DNA from: Adenanthera pavonina
Lineage: Eukaryota > Streptophyta > Magnoliopsida > Fabales > Fabaceae
Length of the DNA: 64,000 nt
Assembly (NCBI GenBank): GCA_026686845.1
Contig: JAIVEN010000004.1
Span: 25,452,827-25,516,826 of the forward strand
Direction: 5' to 3'
Shown here: positions 1 to 12,800 of the stretch, piece by piece
Layout of the letters: each line of letters opens with the position of its first letter
Numbering within the stretch: the stretch's first letter is position 1
Notes under the pieces: model-generated
Told to the model about the DNA's origin: nothing
What the model saw: the letters and a program-made list of their open reading frames with translations, nothing else
Database searches by the model: none
Made by a program: the position numbers and the translations under genes

Positions 1-2183
1 ATAAATGGAATTATGTGAAAAGCTTTTTAAAAGAAAAAGTAAATAAAAGTATATAGAAAAGTTTAGTTAATTATATGACATAATCATCATTTGAAATATA
101 ACACTTCATCTCCCTCATGTTTCAACACGCTGAACCAGTGAAGAAAAGAAAGAAGAAGGCGTAGGAAAAGAAGTGAAAAAGAAGACCAAGCTAGAGGGCT
201 TGTTTGGACCTAAAACTCTCAAGATAGATTTCTATGGTTATCCTCTTGTATATACTTGAGTATGATGATGTTTCATGAATTATTTCTCTCCATTTTCCCT
301 ATGAAATTTTCTGCCTAGAGAGAGAGTAGAGAGAGAAAATGAAGCCATGAAGAAATTAAACCATGAAAAGTGATGTATTGGCTTCAAGGATTAAGGATAT
401 ACCATTGGATTGCAAATTAATCGAGTAGTTGTTTTCTTACAAATTTCTCAAATTTTCTGCCTATTTAGGGTTTGAAAAGGAAAGGAAATTTCATGATTTT
501 GACCCCAAAAATGGATTCCTTGGGTCCAAAATAGGTAGATACAAGTATGTTGTACAAGAAAAACTCAAGGGAAAACAAAATGAAATTTTTAGATCAAGTA
601 TGCCACTTTATGATTGAGCTTAATGAATCAGTGGCTCATGGTATTATTTCATGATGCTATAGGGTTTCAAGAAGTGTTTAAGATCAATGGAAGTGTCCAC
701 AAAGTTTGGAGATCATTGGAAAGCAAGAAGGTAGTTATTTTCCCATTTATCCCTAATGTTATCATGCTTGATTTTCATGATTCTATAACTATGCCGTATA
801 TTTGTTTGGATACTTTGTGATGAATTTGTATTGTTGGCTGGTTGTTTGAAGGGTTTTATGACCCTAGGATGTCCATTTTCTAAGATGTTACCATGCCAAA
901 ATTTTTATGAAATTGTATGGCATAATATGAATTTATGATTTTATGATTACCATTAATGATTTTATGAGATGCTATGATAATATGCTTGCATAATTGGGTG
1001 TAACTACTGAGATTCTTTCATTTCCTTCCAAATATTAACTATGCTAGGGCAAGGACATGTAAGTATTCAAACAAATGCAAGGGAAATGAAGAAGATGATG
1101 GAGAATTACTTGATTTTGCAAGTTATAATGATAAGTTGAGAAAATATGTATCATGTATGTATGAGATGAAATTCTATAATTATACATGATTATGTTCCTT
1201 AAAGTCCTCTTATGATGTTATGTGTGGATTTGGAACAATAAATGTTAATGCACGAGGTTTATGAAGTTTATTATATGGGTTATGGCATAATTATGAACAA
1301 GATGACCAGTAATGATTTGAGTAGGGGAACTCTATTCAAAACAGAGCATCTTATATAAGTGGTCTATATTCTCTTAAATTAGACAGAACAAGCTTTTAAT
1401 AGAGCTAAAGAACACCTAAATTGGACAAGTGTATGATTTATAATGAAATTTTGAAATTAGGATTCAAAATTGGACAGTATTGGAAAAATTGGAACTTACA
1501 CTATAAACACTGGATTTTTCAAAAGGAACTATAAAATAGTGTATAGCTCCAAAAATTCAGTTATTTCCATTTATGGAAAGCTCCAAATCTTAGGAAACGA
1601 ATGCCACTGGTTTGAAACCATTTGGAGCTATAAAGAAGGAGTTATGTAATTTCTTCGAAAACTGTTCCAGTAGAGATAATGTTTTGACACATAATAGTTA
1701 AGTTAATGCCATGCCCTGTACAAGTTGAATAAATGTACAAGAAAAATATTTCTAGAAAGTAGACTCACAGGGCTTTCCAATGACATAAGGAATACACAAA
1801 TTGACTCAGGGTAGAGTGATATATGAATTTTTAAATCATAAGGACAAAATCTTGAGAAAGAGAAAATGACCAAATCTATAGTAAATATTTAAGAAATAAA
1901 CCGTATAAATTGGTCAATAGAATGATCTATTTCATATTTGTTCCTTGTAAATAAGGTTTTTATCTATTGTTAGAGACTTGAATCACTATGAAATGATTTT
2001 TCTAAAATTAGTTATGAATTTTCAAAGTTCAGTCAGCAAAGTGGAAACTACCATATGAACAGTAACCAAAAATTTTGAAAATTCTGATTTTCATTCTTAT
2101 GTGATTCAAGCTTAGAATCAAGTATAATCAGATTTAAAAGAAGTCTAATTCATGGGAAATGAGTTTAAAAGTAAGGTGTTATA
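1..2183 (+). mobile_element. LTR-B family LTR, plus orientation, left end outside window
   Basis: This stretch matches, in inverted orientation, the two halves of the better defined LTR-B at 2835-14744. The part around 1700-2180 pairs with 2835-3290, and the part around 430-1100 pairs with 12990-13600. The right end is ...GGTGTTATA at 2183, a decayed form of the GTGTTACA terminus usual for Ty3/gypsy LTRs. A short open frame near 430-617 has a counterpart in the inverted copy at 13381-13602, so it is LTR sequence and not a gene. Assignment to Ty3/gypsy is an inference from LTR size and termini. Confidence 0.6.
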
Positions 2184-2189
2184 TTTTCA

Positions 2190-2614
2190 TGTGACATTTA
2201 GGCGCTAACGAGGGCGGGAAGTGATCGCCAGTGTAAGAAAAATAGGGGTCAGATAAAGTGATAAGGTACGGACAAGGAGCGGCTCCTGGCAGACTTCTAA
2301 GTGGGAGGGGCATATGAATGAATCGAATACATACCGGAAAGAGAGGGATCCAGAGACTATATAGGTATGGGACTATACGATTAAAGCATAGCTTAAAGGA
2401 ATTCATAGGTATTACCTATACCAATAAGGTGTACTAATTTTTTTGGTAGCCTATCCCTTAAAAACTCCTCAGTTAAGCATGCTTGACCTGAAGCAATTAT
2501 GGGATGGGTGACCTTCTGGGAAGGAGGTGTGTGAGTGAGAACAAAGCACACCGAAAGGGCTTGTGTTCATTTATGGGGACAGTCGTCAATCCCGAATAGC
2601 GGCCGCATGTTACA
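2190..2614 (+). mobile_element. Cassandra-type solo LTR
   Basis: A 425-bp LTR running from TGTGACATTT to ATGTTACA. It is closely similar to the two LTRs of the Cassandra element at 32792-33703 and has the same 5S rRNA-like segment. The flanking 5-bp sequences, TTTCA before and TTTAA after, match at four of five bases, which fits a decayed target-site duplication. No primer-binding site or second LTR follows, so this is a solo LTR. Cassandra is a known non-autonomous terminal-repeat retrotransposon in miniature whose LTRs carry 5S rRNA-derived sequence. Confidence 0.85.
2470..2523 (+). promoter_or_regulatory. 5S rRNA-like internal promoter segment in Cassandra LTR
   Basis: The segment reads AGTTAAGCATGCTTG... 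and then GGGATGGGTGACC...CTGGGAAGG, which is the central and box C part of plant 5S rRNA. The 5' part of 5S rRNA is not present, so it is not a 5S gene. In Cassandra this segment is thought to act as an RNA polymerase III promoter. Whether this copy is active cannot be seen. Confidence 0.8.
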
Positions 2615-2639
2615 TTTAAAGTGAAAATTATTAGTTACA

Positions 2640-2731
2640 CAAAAAAACTGTTCCCTTTTCCCATATTAGGCAACACTTTTCACATGTGGCAAAGAAAAGT
2701 GTTGCCAAAAGCAACAAATGTTGTAGTGTGA
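2640..2731. mobile_element. CACTA right-end fragment
   Basis: The segment has a GGCAAC...GTTGCC inverted pair and ends in TGTTGTAGTG. That is the same right terminus (inverse of CACTACAACA) as the large CACTA element ending at 12801. No matching left end is visible nearby, so it is a remnant or a deleted derivative. The following 100 bp up to 2834 is the left flank of the LTR-B insertion. Confidence 0.55.
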
Positions 2732-3424
2732 GAACAATAATCTAATTAAAATGATTCAGTGAATACAATAAAATAAAAAAAGTGCTTTGCAAAATCTATA
2801 ACCTCAATCGTTGATGCTAGGTTTATTCTTCAAGTGTAACACCTTCATTTAGACCAATTTTTCCATGTTCTAGATCATTATAGAGTCCATTTATGCATGA
2901 TTAGAAGCTTGAATCAATTGAAAACTAAAAACAGAATTTTCAATAATTTGGGTACTGTTCATTTGGTATTTTCCATTTTACTAACTAAACTTTAAAAATT
3001 TATAACTAATTTCACAACAATCATATCATAATGATTCAAGTTTTTTAAAATAGATAAAAGGATTCTCTACATGAAAAAAAAAAGCAACAGAGCAAATATT
3101 GGGTTAATTCATACAGTTTACTTTGCCAAAAAGTACTATGGATATGGTCATTTTCTGAAAATCTTGACTTTAACCTTAAATTTGAAAAATCATGGTAATT
3201 TGTACATAACTTCAAATTAAGTAATATTTGTGTCCATGGAAAGCTCTTTTTGTCTAGTTTCCAATAATGTAAGACACTCATATGTATGATCACAAAAATT
3301 CCAAACAACATACAAATTGTTCAATAGGAGTTAGGGTGACCTTTATATTCATATAATTTAAAAAATAAAATGATATACATCATTCACATGGTCAAATCTT
3401 GGTCTCATCTATAACATTTTTTAC

Positions 3425-3740
3425 ATACGGCAACAATTTTCTTGGCAATAATTACAAAAATGTTGCCTAATATGTGAATAGGCAACATTTTTGAATTGTT
3501 GTATTATAATTTTAGAAATAGGCAACAAAATATTAGGCAACTCTTGAGAACGGTTACCTATAATGAAATAGACAACATTTTTAAACTATTGTATTGTAAT
3601 TTTAGAATAGGTAACAATCAATAATTGTTGCTTATAAAATCACTCTTATGGCAAGATGGAACAAATGTTCCCTTTAAGATAGGTAACAAAAATAATTGTT
3701 CCCTTAAAACTATTATGAATACAACATTTAGCATATGTTC
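3425..3740. repeat. Left subterminal repeats of the CACTA element
   Basis: About ten short copies of GGCAACA/TGTTGCC-like words in both orientations occur within 320 bp, separated by AT-rich sequence. The mirror-image cluster lies at 12290-12800 at the other end of the element. In CACTA elements such subterminal motifs are binding sites for the TnpA-type protein. Confidence 0.6.
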
Positions 3741-6700
3741 CTATAATTTTTTTATATATAATTGATTTGGCACTAATTTTTTTTATTGGAAAGAGAATTG
3801 GCACTAATAAATTTCTTTTTGGCGGTAATATAAATTTATTATTATTTTTAACAATTTATTAATTATTAAATTAATATTAAACAAATTAGTAATTAGGAAA
3901 AAAAAAAGGAAACAGAGAGAGATATAAATGCGAGCCGTAGATCTATCTTTAATTCCATCATTCTCCACTCTTCCTCTTGCCATTGAAATTATCGTCATTC
4001 TCCACGCTATTGGCTACCAATCCATTTGATTTCCACATTAGAGCTGTTGGATCCTTTAATTTGGTACCTTTTATTTAAAATTAGTTTTATCAATTTATTA
4101 AATTTATGAAAGTTTTGAATTTACAAATTTATTAAAATTTTTATAAACTTATTAACTATTAATGTTATTACTAATTTTAATTTTTAATTTATTCATTAAA
4201 AATTTCAAAAATCCATAAGTTTGAACCCACAAAGGAACCTATGAATTCTGAAAAGTGAAAACAAAACCACATAGTCTCTGCAAAATACCTAATCGCTCAC
4301 CTAGTTTGCAAAATCCCCTAAAGCCTTTGTGCTTCCACACTCTCATCACTCACCTGGTTTGCTTGTTCATCCTGGAAAGGTTTACTCTCTTTGCCAATTC
4401 ACATGGTCTGCTCAATCGTTCCCCTTGCTCTACTCTCTCATTTGCTAGCTTGGTTTGCTTAATTATTCTCCCCTGTGCTCTTGTTTTGGATGTCTTTTGT
4501 TCACATTCTCCTTGTTTGTTCTCTCCATCCATATCTTGTTGTGACTTATTTGCTTCCTTTTCTCCTTTCATCCTTGTTGGTGCTCCATTCAAAGGAGTTT
4601 GTAGGTACTCACAAGTCGAGGCCCAACGAGGTAAAATATTCAATTTTTTTTTATAGTTGTCCCAATGTTCATTCATGTCCTTCCTCCCATCGATTATTTT
4701 AATTGTGGCTCATATCCTTGTCTTGATTGTGCATTGTGGTCCTCTTTTGCTATCTTTTTGCTATCTCTCTCTCACACACACACATGCTAGCACACTATCA
4801 CTGATATGAACATATATAGGATTATGCTTCGTGGGTCCCTTTTGCTATCTCAACATATATTTTGTCATATGATTGTTGCCAGAGTTTGTTCATTATGGGT
4901 CCCTCTATATCTTATATGTCCTTGTTCTTCTTTGGTCCACTTTACTTATTGTAGATGATATTTGTCCAAATTAAAGTTTTGTTCATTGTGAATGTAGGAT
5001 TATTTTCTTCACTTCTTTAAACTATATGATGCTTAGTTTTTTTAATCAATAATTACAACATCTTAGTATTTTAGTAATAATATATTAGCTTTATTAAGAA
5101 ATTTAATACATGCTTAAAAGTCTCCAAGTTTAAGATTTTTTCTTTGTGAATATAGGATTATTTTCTTCACTTTGTTTAAATTCTTGTGGCCCCCATAAGA
5201 ATGTATGTGACCACTATGGATTGGTTTTTTATGAGAAAGGATACAGGGGGGGTTGGTCGTCTTGTAAGGTTTGAAGCAAGATTAGATATAGATTTCCAAG
5301 AGACACTGATGAATTTATAGTACTGATTTTCTTTTCATTTTTTAAGCTTTGCCAATGTCTTCTTTTTGGGTCTTCGCCTTGCCTTTCATGTACACTCCCT
5401 TGTCACGTGATTCTATAATTAATACTTCAATATTAAAAAGAGAGAGACATATCTAGAGAGAATAATAAATTTGGATTTCATACAGATGTTTCTAACCAAA
5501 TCTGATTTTGATAGTTTATATTAGATGGTATGATATATTTTGTGTTCCACTTTATAAAATAAACATTTGCAATAGTCTCAAGTTTATGAAACTATTAAAA
5601 ACAAGGTATTCTATAATGTAGCCTAAAAATGGAGTATTGTTTCCTATATGACTTACTCAGTTCATATACTATTAGTCTACATGGACATGTATATCTCTAT
5701 GCAAAACTTCAAGCTTTTCATGCTTGTTTATGTTTTCCATTGAAATTATGCAAAATTGAGTTCATTCCTGATTGGTTTATGTTTCTCCTTTTTTCCATGG
5801 TTTTTTTTTTCCTTCTTATCTGGTTTAGGTGCAAATATTTTTGGATTATGACCAACTGATTAATTTTGTTAACTTATCATTGAAAAATGAAATGTTAAAG
5901 CAAGATTCTTGATTTGCTAAGGCAAATGATCATAGCTTTTTCCAACTAATTAGTTATTTTTCTAACTTTTTTATGTTTTGTGTGATGTTCCAGCTGTCTT
6001 TGTCTTCTACTAATTGAAAGCTTGTCTATTTCTTAGTTCAATCTTCAAATAGAACAAGGCATTCCAGTTCTTTCTAAGTGGCTAATCTTCAATCAGTTAA
6101 AGTTTACTACTTCAAAAGCAATCAAACTTGGACGAGCATTTTTCCTAATAGCATTCTCTAGCAACTATAGCTTAAATGATTGCTATCTCTTTATTTAATG
6201 TAGTTAATCTACAATTTTTTTACCGCTTAATTTGCAATATTTGGTGCTTGAAAATGATGTCTCAATGCATTCTTCTTGTGAACATTGTTTGGTTTTGCTT
6301 ACACAATCATAAACTTCTTCAGTTTTGCTTAAACTTATGTCCATGCATGATTCACATGTAAATGAACAAATGATCAAGTGGGTATGTATGTGGTTAACTA
6401 AGTGAGCACTGCGAAACAGTCTTAGGTCACTTTTTTTTTTAAATGTAAATTGGAAATTAAGTAGCTTATAGCTTTTGGACATTTTCAAAGAAGGGAATAA
6501 GATCCGTTTTATAATCTTTAGAGACTCATATATATGGAACTAAACGTCACATCTTGATAATATAAAAAAATTATAATTCAGATTACTTCTTCCTAATTAT
6601 CTTCATATTTTAAGGAATTTATTGGTTTAGAATATAATTCGAATTCAAATCATAATAAACATTATTTCTTATGGATTTTTGACGGTTAACTACGTAAAGT

Positions 6701-6857
6701 CCAAGTAAATTGACCTACGTTCTTAGGATATCCTATTCAGGCCAATTGTGAGTAGTACCACTTGATTACGAGAAAATTATTCATCTCGTTCTATTACCTT
6801 TTCTTTATATATTCATGGACAGATTTCAGTAGTAAATTTTTTTTTTGTTGTTCTTAG

Positions 6858-6929
6858 GTAAAGATCCCGAATATTGAGAATTGCTTAAAAGTTGTTGCTA
6901 CATTGAAAGCTAAGAAGGGTACTGGTGAG
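6858..6929 (+). pseudogene. Captured exon of prefoldin subunit 3
   Basis: This 72-bp open exon reads V-K-IPNIENCLKVVATLKAKK-GTGE, which I recognise as the conserved middle of prefoldin subunit 3 (VBP1 homologue), a subunit of the cytosolic chaperone that delivers unfolded tubulin and actin to CCT. It is bounded by an acceptor-like TTCTTAG (to 6857) and a donor-like GAG|GTTTGT (from 6930), so intron sequence was captured with it. The exons that should precede and follow were not found in the rest of the CACTA element. It therefore cannot make prefoldin and is best read as a gene fragment captured by the transposon. Recognition rests on family memory, not on a search. Confidence 0.7.
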
Positions 6930-7945
6930 GTTTGTTTTCAGTTTGTTTTTCCCAATAAAGTATCCAAGTTTGGAGTAAAGAAACTTGGATTTCATGTTTC
7001 ATGATTATTTTCCTTATCAGTAAAAATTTGAGAAACATGCAAAAATGAAAGCTAATGGTATGTGAAACTTGAATAGGAGTCCTCTAGAGTTCAGGATTCA
7101 GCCTTCCTTCACTATTTATAACTATAGCTTTCTATTTCCCTATGTTTTTATGACATACTAGAACATGTATAGTGGTTGTTTGACAAAACTTATGACTTCG
7201 ATAATGAAGCATTAGAAATATCCATATCTTATACAAATTCCCATATTCAATTTAATTCAATTTGTGGGATAGGGGATGATTAGTTGAAGTTTGACTACGA
7301 ATTTGAGTGTAATATTCATAAAAGCTCACATATGCTGCAATTTAAAACAAAAATTTCAAAACACTGTTTCTCAAAGAGGACTCTTTTAGCATCTTCTTTA
7401 CATGTTAAATTCCACACTTGGGGTCTACTTTGTCATGCTAAACCACTAGTCTTTTTGAAATATTTGGCATAAAATGTGAGTAAACATTGTGCATAATCAT
7501 AACTTTATATTTTCTGTAATATGCAACAACCTTTAATTTGACACTATTTTTTTATATTTTCTTCTTATATAGGAAGGAAGGTGTAACAACCTCACTCCAA
7601 ACACCTCCATACTTAACCAAGACTTCCAAAATACAACCCAAACAACTCAAAACAACTCTCCAATACCTCATAACAGCGAAAACGGACCCAAAAAATGTCA
7701 AAAACTGGGCTGGGGCCACGGCCGCTACAGTACCGCCGCGGCTCAGGCTTGCTTTATTTTTCCCCACTTCTGTCACCACTGGCGCTGCGGTCTGCCTTCC
7801 CGCGCCGCGACGCCCCCCGCTGATATCCCATATCAGCAAATTCAACATTTCGGGGTGAACTTCTTTCGCACATAACTTTATGCTCCAACCTCCAATTGAC
7901 CTGATTCCAACTCCTACAAGTCAATCTAGTCTCCATCTATCCAAG

Positions 7946-9804
7946 TGTTGAATCAAGAGTTTTGATGATTCCAAACTAACATCCAAGAGCTTGGGTTGAA
8001 GATATCAAAGGAGATCAAAGTGTTTCAAGTGAAGATTTTCTGAGTAATAGCTGCTAGATCTTCTGTAGGATCTTTTGTTATGTTTAAATGAGGGTAAAAG
8101 ATTTTGATTTTAAGAAAAGATGTTTTTAAACCTTGATTTTATGATAAATCTTGACTTATTTGAAAAATACCCACAAACAGACGAAGTTTGAAAGTTTAAA
8201 CTGAACTGTCATATTGGAAATTCAAACTTTGCCTTTGGAAATTCGAATTTCGAACTAAAACTGAATAAATCTGAAAAGATGTCTCTCTGTCAGACGAATT
8301 TTGGTTTTCCAAAATTTGAATTTTCATCCAAGTCTGAAAGAAGCCTTTTTGCGACAGACGAACTTCACATCTTCAAAATTCGAATTTCAGATAAAATGCA
8401 GTTTGTGAAAACTAAAGAAATTCGTCTGAAATAATGTTGAAGTTCATATGAAATCAACAAGAAATTGAGTTTGAAAAACGCTCTCTGACAGACGAACTTT
8501 GGCTTTCTAACATTCGAATTTTCATATAAGTCTGAAAGAAGCTTCTTTGTAATAGACGAACTTTAAGTCTTCAAAATTTGAATTTCAGACAAAATGCAAT
8601 TTGTGAAAACTAAAGAAATTCGTCTGAAACAATGTTAAAGTTCATCTGAAAGCAAGATTATATTAAGTTTCAAAATTGCTCTCTGACAGACGAACTTTGA
8701 ACATTAAAATTCGAATTTTCAGAAGCAATGTTTTTGAGACTGTTGAAATGAAACATTGACATACGAATGACAAAGTCCTGTAACATTCGAATATTGAAGT
8801 TAGTCTGAAAAGAGTCACTCTGACAAACGAACTTCACTCTTTCAAAATTCGAATTTTGAAGAAAGTGAACTACTGTGCCTTTTGAACGTACTAGGAACAG
8901 ACGAATTTTGGGTTTCCAAAATTCGAATTTCGAAGGCACTGTAGAAAATTGAAAACACTGTTCACACTTAACAGAAAAACTTTCTTCTTGAAAATTCGTA
9001 TGTCACAATGTGAAAATATTTTGTAAGTTTCAAAATTTGAATTTCACTTCATGAACAGACGAACTTCGTGCTGTAACGTTGGAAGCTTTAACCTTCGGTT
9101 CCTTTGAAATTCGTCTGTTGACCAACCAAAATTCAAATTTCAGTATGTCAGAAGCATTAAATGTGGTTGGTTAACGGATAGTTTTTTAGAGTAACCGTTG
9201 GATAACTTCCCCAAAGGATAGATTTTGTCTCTAACGGACATTTGAGACCTAAATCTATAAATATAACATCATTTGAAGTTATGGGTAATGAATCAAACTT
9301 GTATATACCGAATTTCTGCCAAATCTTCTCAAAAGCTTTTACCCTCTCAACTTCAATACATGTACTTCAACCTTCATATCTACTCTATTCAAGAGAGTTA
9401 TATCTTTGTAAACAATCTACTCTTCATCTGAAAGATAGATTTACTTGTGAGGGGTAATCACAAGGGGATTAGAAAGCACATTGTAAGAGTGCTTAGAGAG
9501 ATTGAGAAAGCTCCAGAAAATAGAGCATACTCGTTGTACTGTGGCATTAGCAAGAAGCCCGTTGAATTCTTGCTGTATAGTGAAAAATCTCGAAAGTTAT
9601 CTTGGGGACTGGATGTAGGTCAAGTGGATAGACCGAACCAGGATAAATTACTGAGTCTTCTTCTCCTCATCATTACTTTTTAGCTTGCTCTGTTTTATAC
9701 GTTACTTCCTTTATACTGTGCTATCTTCACCCATTTTACTTTGTGCAGAAAAATTGCAATCTTCTCAATTCACCCCTCCTCTTGGGAAGTCAATCTTGCT
9801 AACA
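7946..9804 (+). mobile_element. Maximus/SIRE-type (Ty1/copia) solo LTR nested in LTR-A
   Basis: A 1859-bp LTR from TGTTGAATCAAG to CTTGCTAACA, flanked by a perfect duplication CCAAG (7941-7945, 9805-9809). The LTR-A copy at 33952-36436 shows the uninterrupted site (CTATCCAAAAACACC near 34320), which confirms the insertion. The 3' part contains a block reading GGGGACTGGATGTAGGTCAA...CCGAACCAGGATAAATT and then CAATTCACCCCTCCTCTTGG, typical of legume Maximus/SIRE LTRs. The same block occurs at 36945-37130. Confidence 0.85.
8180..9140 (+). repeat. Reiterated CAGACGAA / TTCGAATTT motif and 198-bp tandem duplication in a SIRE-type LTR
   Basis: The word CAGACGAA(A/C)TT followed 15-20 bp later by AAAATTCGAATTT recurs about ten times at irregular spacing. 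Within it, two consecutive blocks starting GTCTGAAAGAAGC at 8332 and 8530 are tandem copies with a 198-bp period. This is internal repetition inside the LTR, probably in its U3 part. Confidence 0.7.
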
Positions 9805-12289
9805 CCAAGGACACCACTTTTACCTCAATCCGACTCCGTATGGAGATTCTGGACCCTTAACACCGTTTTGACGACTTATTGACCAAAACTCACCACTAAC
9901 CACTCCCAATTGTCACCAAAGACAACTGGTCACTCAGAAACCATTCATACATGTCCAAAACCCCCAAACCAACTTGTCCAAAGAGGTTTCACCTCAAAAG
10001 AACCACTCCTCTGAGATTTCACCCCTTGGAACCCAACTTGACCAAATGGGCTACAGGCCCTTAAAAAAACCAACAAAGCCCCAAAGCCATTCCGAGCTCA
10101 CCAACACTAACACTATAAAGATCAACACAACAGGCACACACAACACAATCATACCACATATATACAACCATCTGATAACATCATACGTCCAATACAAAAC
10201 CTTCTATCCTATTTGGCATGGGTGACATTATCCAAATTACAAACACTACATAAATTATTCCCACGTACACAGCTACTTCTGCGGCTTCTCTGGACTAGTG
10301 CCAGAACCGTCACCTGAAAGGTTTAGTCATGGGACAGGGGTGTGAGACAATGTCTCAGTAACCGGGGACAACCACAAACAATATAATATATATATACCGA
10401 TCCACATAGTCGTGTAATGCAATGCTAATGAATAGTATGCATGTTTTCCCTCATACACGGCTAGAACCACGAGCTGTCGTCATCATAAGACATTTCAATA
10501 GATGATGCCCTTCCAACAGTCGGTGAAGACCGATTCCAAGACATCACCAAGCTCACCTTACCCTAATGCAACCGGGCCAATGGTTACACTAGAGCTCGAA
10601 CAGTGGCTCTCCTTCCCCTAGACCATCACGAATTAATGGTGATTTAGAGAAAGTGCATCCCCAAATCCACTGTCACCTGGCTCTCCCAAGGAGAGGATTT
10701 AGTGACAGGGATATCATATCATATCATGTCCTCTGCCGCCTGGCTCTCCCATGGAGAGGATTTAGTGACAGGGATCTGTATCACATCATATCTCATCATC
10801 ATCACCTTGTCATCCATCTCTCACTATGTAATCATATGGTGATGATGTCAATGTCATGCCAACATGCCTCTACACACATATACATATACATATATCATCA
10901 TATCACACATCATATGGACATGCTAGCATGCAATGATATGAGGATGCTACACATCATGACATATACAAACATCATCTATCAACAAGCCGTGCATACCACG
11001 ATATGTAGAGAAACCATACACATACACAATCAATATTGTGGTATGAAAAGGAACATGCATATACGTACATATAAATATATCAACATATAATCACATAAAA
11101 CAAACATCCGGTTATCTCAAGCTGTCAATACCACGCTCTTACGAGTTCCACAAGTTCTTTTGGACACCAATCTCATGACTAGCTTCCTCCGAGTAATCGC
11201 ACAACCTTATCAATACCACAAATCTCAAATAACCAAACATATCAATATCCAAACATCACAATCCAGCCAATTAAGCATAACCCAAGGTTCCAACAACTCT
11301 TTCATGCAACCACTAGCTCTTAGGACACATTCAAGCACCACACAAATCCATACCACTTGGATTCCTCACACTCCCAACCAAGAACAACCTAGGGTTAAGC
11401 TCTAAACATGCATAATCCCTTCAAAACTCACATCAAAGCAACAATAACACTGAAACACACTTCATAAACCCCAAGACATCCATTTCAATCAGTGGATTTC
11501 ATCACAAGCCGGAAATCTAACCTCGCCACTGAAAATCCCAAATCCAACCGAAGAAAAGTGAAGAGGCAGGAGTAGGTAACACTTACCAACTTGAATCCAA
11601 GCTACCTCAGTCCAAAAATCGCTCCAAACCACCAGAAATATCGAACCCTAGCTCAGCTCCCTCGGTCTCCTTCATCGCTCCCTTCATTTCTTTCTTTCCG
11701 ATCGACTGAAATGATTCGGATTTAACTGAAAATCATGATCCTCGCCATAGCTCTAGGCTCCTCGCCGCGGTGCCACCGTAAAATTTCCGGAAAATACTAC
11801 TGGACATCACTTGCCGCAGCGAACCTTCTTTAGGCAGCGGCGTGGAGCTCCTCCAGACTCCACTTCGAGCTTCCTCCGTCCTATTTTCCTGATCCTGAAT
11901 ACAAAACCAAGAAAATATCATGAGGGGTGTTACAGAAGATGGTCTTAATAGAGGAGATACAAATAAGGATGAAGTATTATAAAATGATGGATGTCATGCT
12001 ACATTGTTTACTTTAAACTATGAGATATGAATTCATGTTTAAACTTAAATCCTTATATAAGCACATGTTGTCTTTTATTGTTGGCTATTATAAAGCCATA
12101 TGTTAATGTTCAATGTTAAATCTATGTACTTATTGACTATAAATATAGAACATATAATGATATATTATGGTTTAGTACAATTCTTGAATATGGTTTGTTT
12201 TAGTTATATGTATGTCTCGTATTTTTAAGTACTAAGGTGAAATCAAATTCAAAATAGTTAGGTGAAGTTTTATATGGGAATAAATTAAT

Positions 12290-12800
12290 GCTATATTTAT
12301 AGAATGTTGCCTTTAGTTATTTCTAGACAACAATCATCAAATGTTATCTATTAGAAGTTTAGGCGACATTTGAAAAATGTATTTTTTTTATAGGTAACAT
12401 TTATATTTTATATTTACAATTTAAAAATGTTGCCTATGGGAAGTTTAAGCAACATTTAAAAATGTACATTTTTAAATAAGCAATAATTATACTTTATGTT
12501 TATAGTTTAAAAATGTTGTATATTGAATGTATAGAAAACATTTAAAAAAATGTCCTTTATGTATAGACAATATTTAAAAATTGTTGCAATGTAACTGTTG
12601 TTTATTTCTGGTAGTATAGGCAATGGTTTTTGTGGTTGTTTCTGTAGGAGTTAAAAAATTGTTTCCTAAAGGAATATGTAACATAGGTGTAGACAACACT
12701 CAAGGAACATTTAAAAAAGGTTGCCTATTCATTTAAGCAATAGTTTACATAGTTATGGCAATACTTTTAAACCATTGTTATATGCAAAAAATGTTGTAGT
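12290..12800. repeat. Right subterminal repeats of the CACTA element
   Basis: A cluster of GTTGCC, GGCAAC and ACATTTAAAAATGT-like words repeated in both orientations up to the TGTTGTAGTG terminus. It is the counterpart of the left cluster at 3425-3740. Confidence 0.6.

Larger units (their letters stand above)
7582..11934 (+). mobile_element. LTR-A solo LTR inserted in the CACTA element
   Basis: It starts TGTAACAACC and ends GGGTGTTACA. The flanks GAAGG (7577-7581) and GAAGA (11935-11939) are a near-perfect 5-bp duplication. It matches the LTR-A copy at 33952-36436 from end to end, apart from a SIRE-type LTR inserted at 7946-9804. Without that insert it is about 2.49 kb, against 2485 bp for the other copy. 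Superfamily is likely Ty3/gypsy from LTR size and termini. Short open frames inside it are not genes. Confidence 0.85.

Noticed and set aside
2470..2523. 5S rRNA gene
   Set aside because: Only the central and box C part is present and it sits in a Cassandra LTR.
4255..4656. 133-codon frame as a host gene
   Set aside because: No family is recognised, a similar-sized frame runs on the opposite strand, and it lies inside the CACTA element.
7552..7848. Minus-strand frame across the left border of LTR-A
   Set aside because: It crosses an insertion boundary and its composition reflects the GC-rich CGGCCGC part of the LTR.
10653..11090. 145-codon frame rich in His and Tyr
   Set aside because: It lies in the LTR-A solo LTR, in a CATATCATCA-rich stretch; the same region of the other LTR-A copy gives a different frame.
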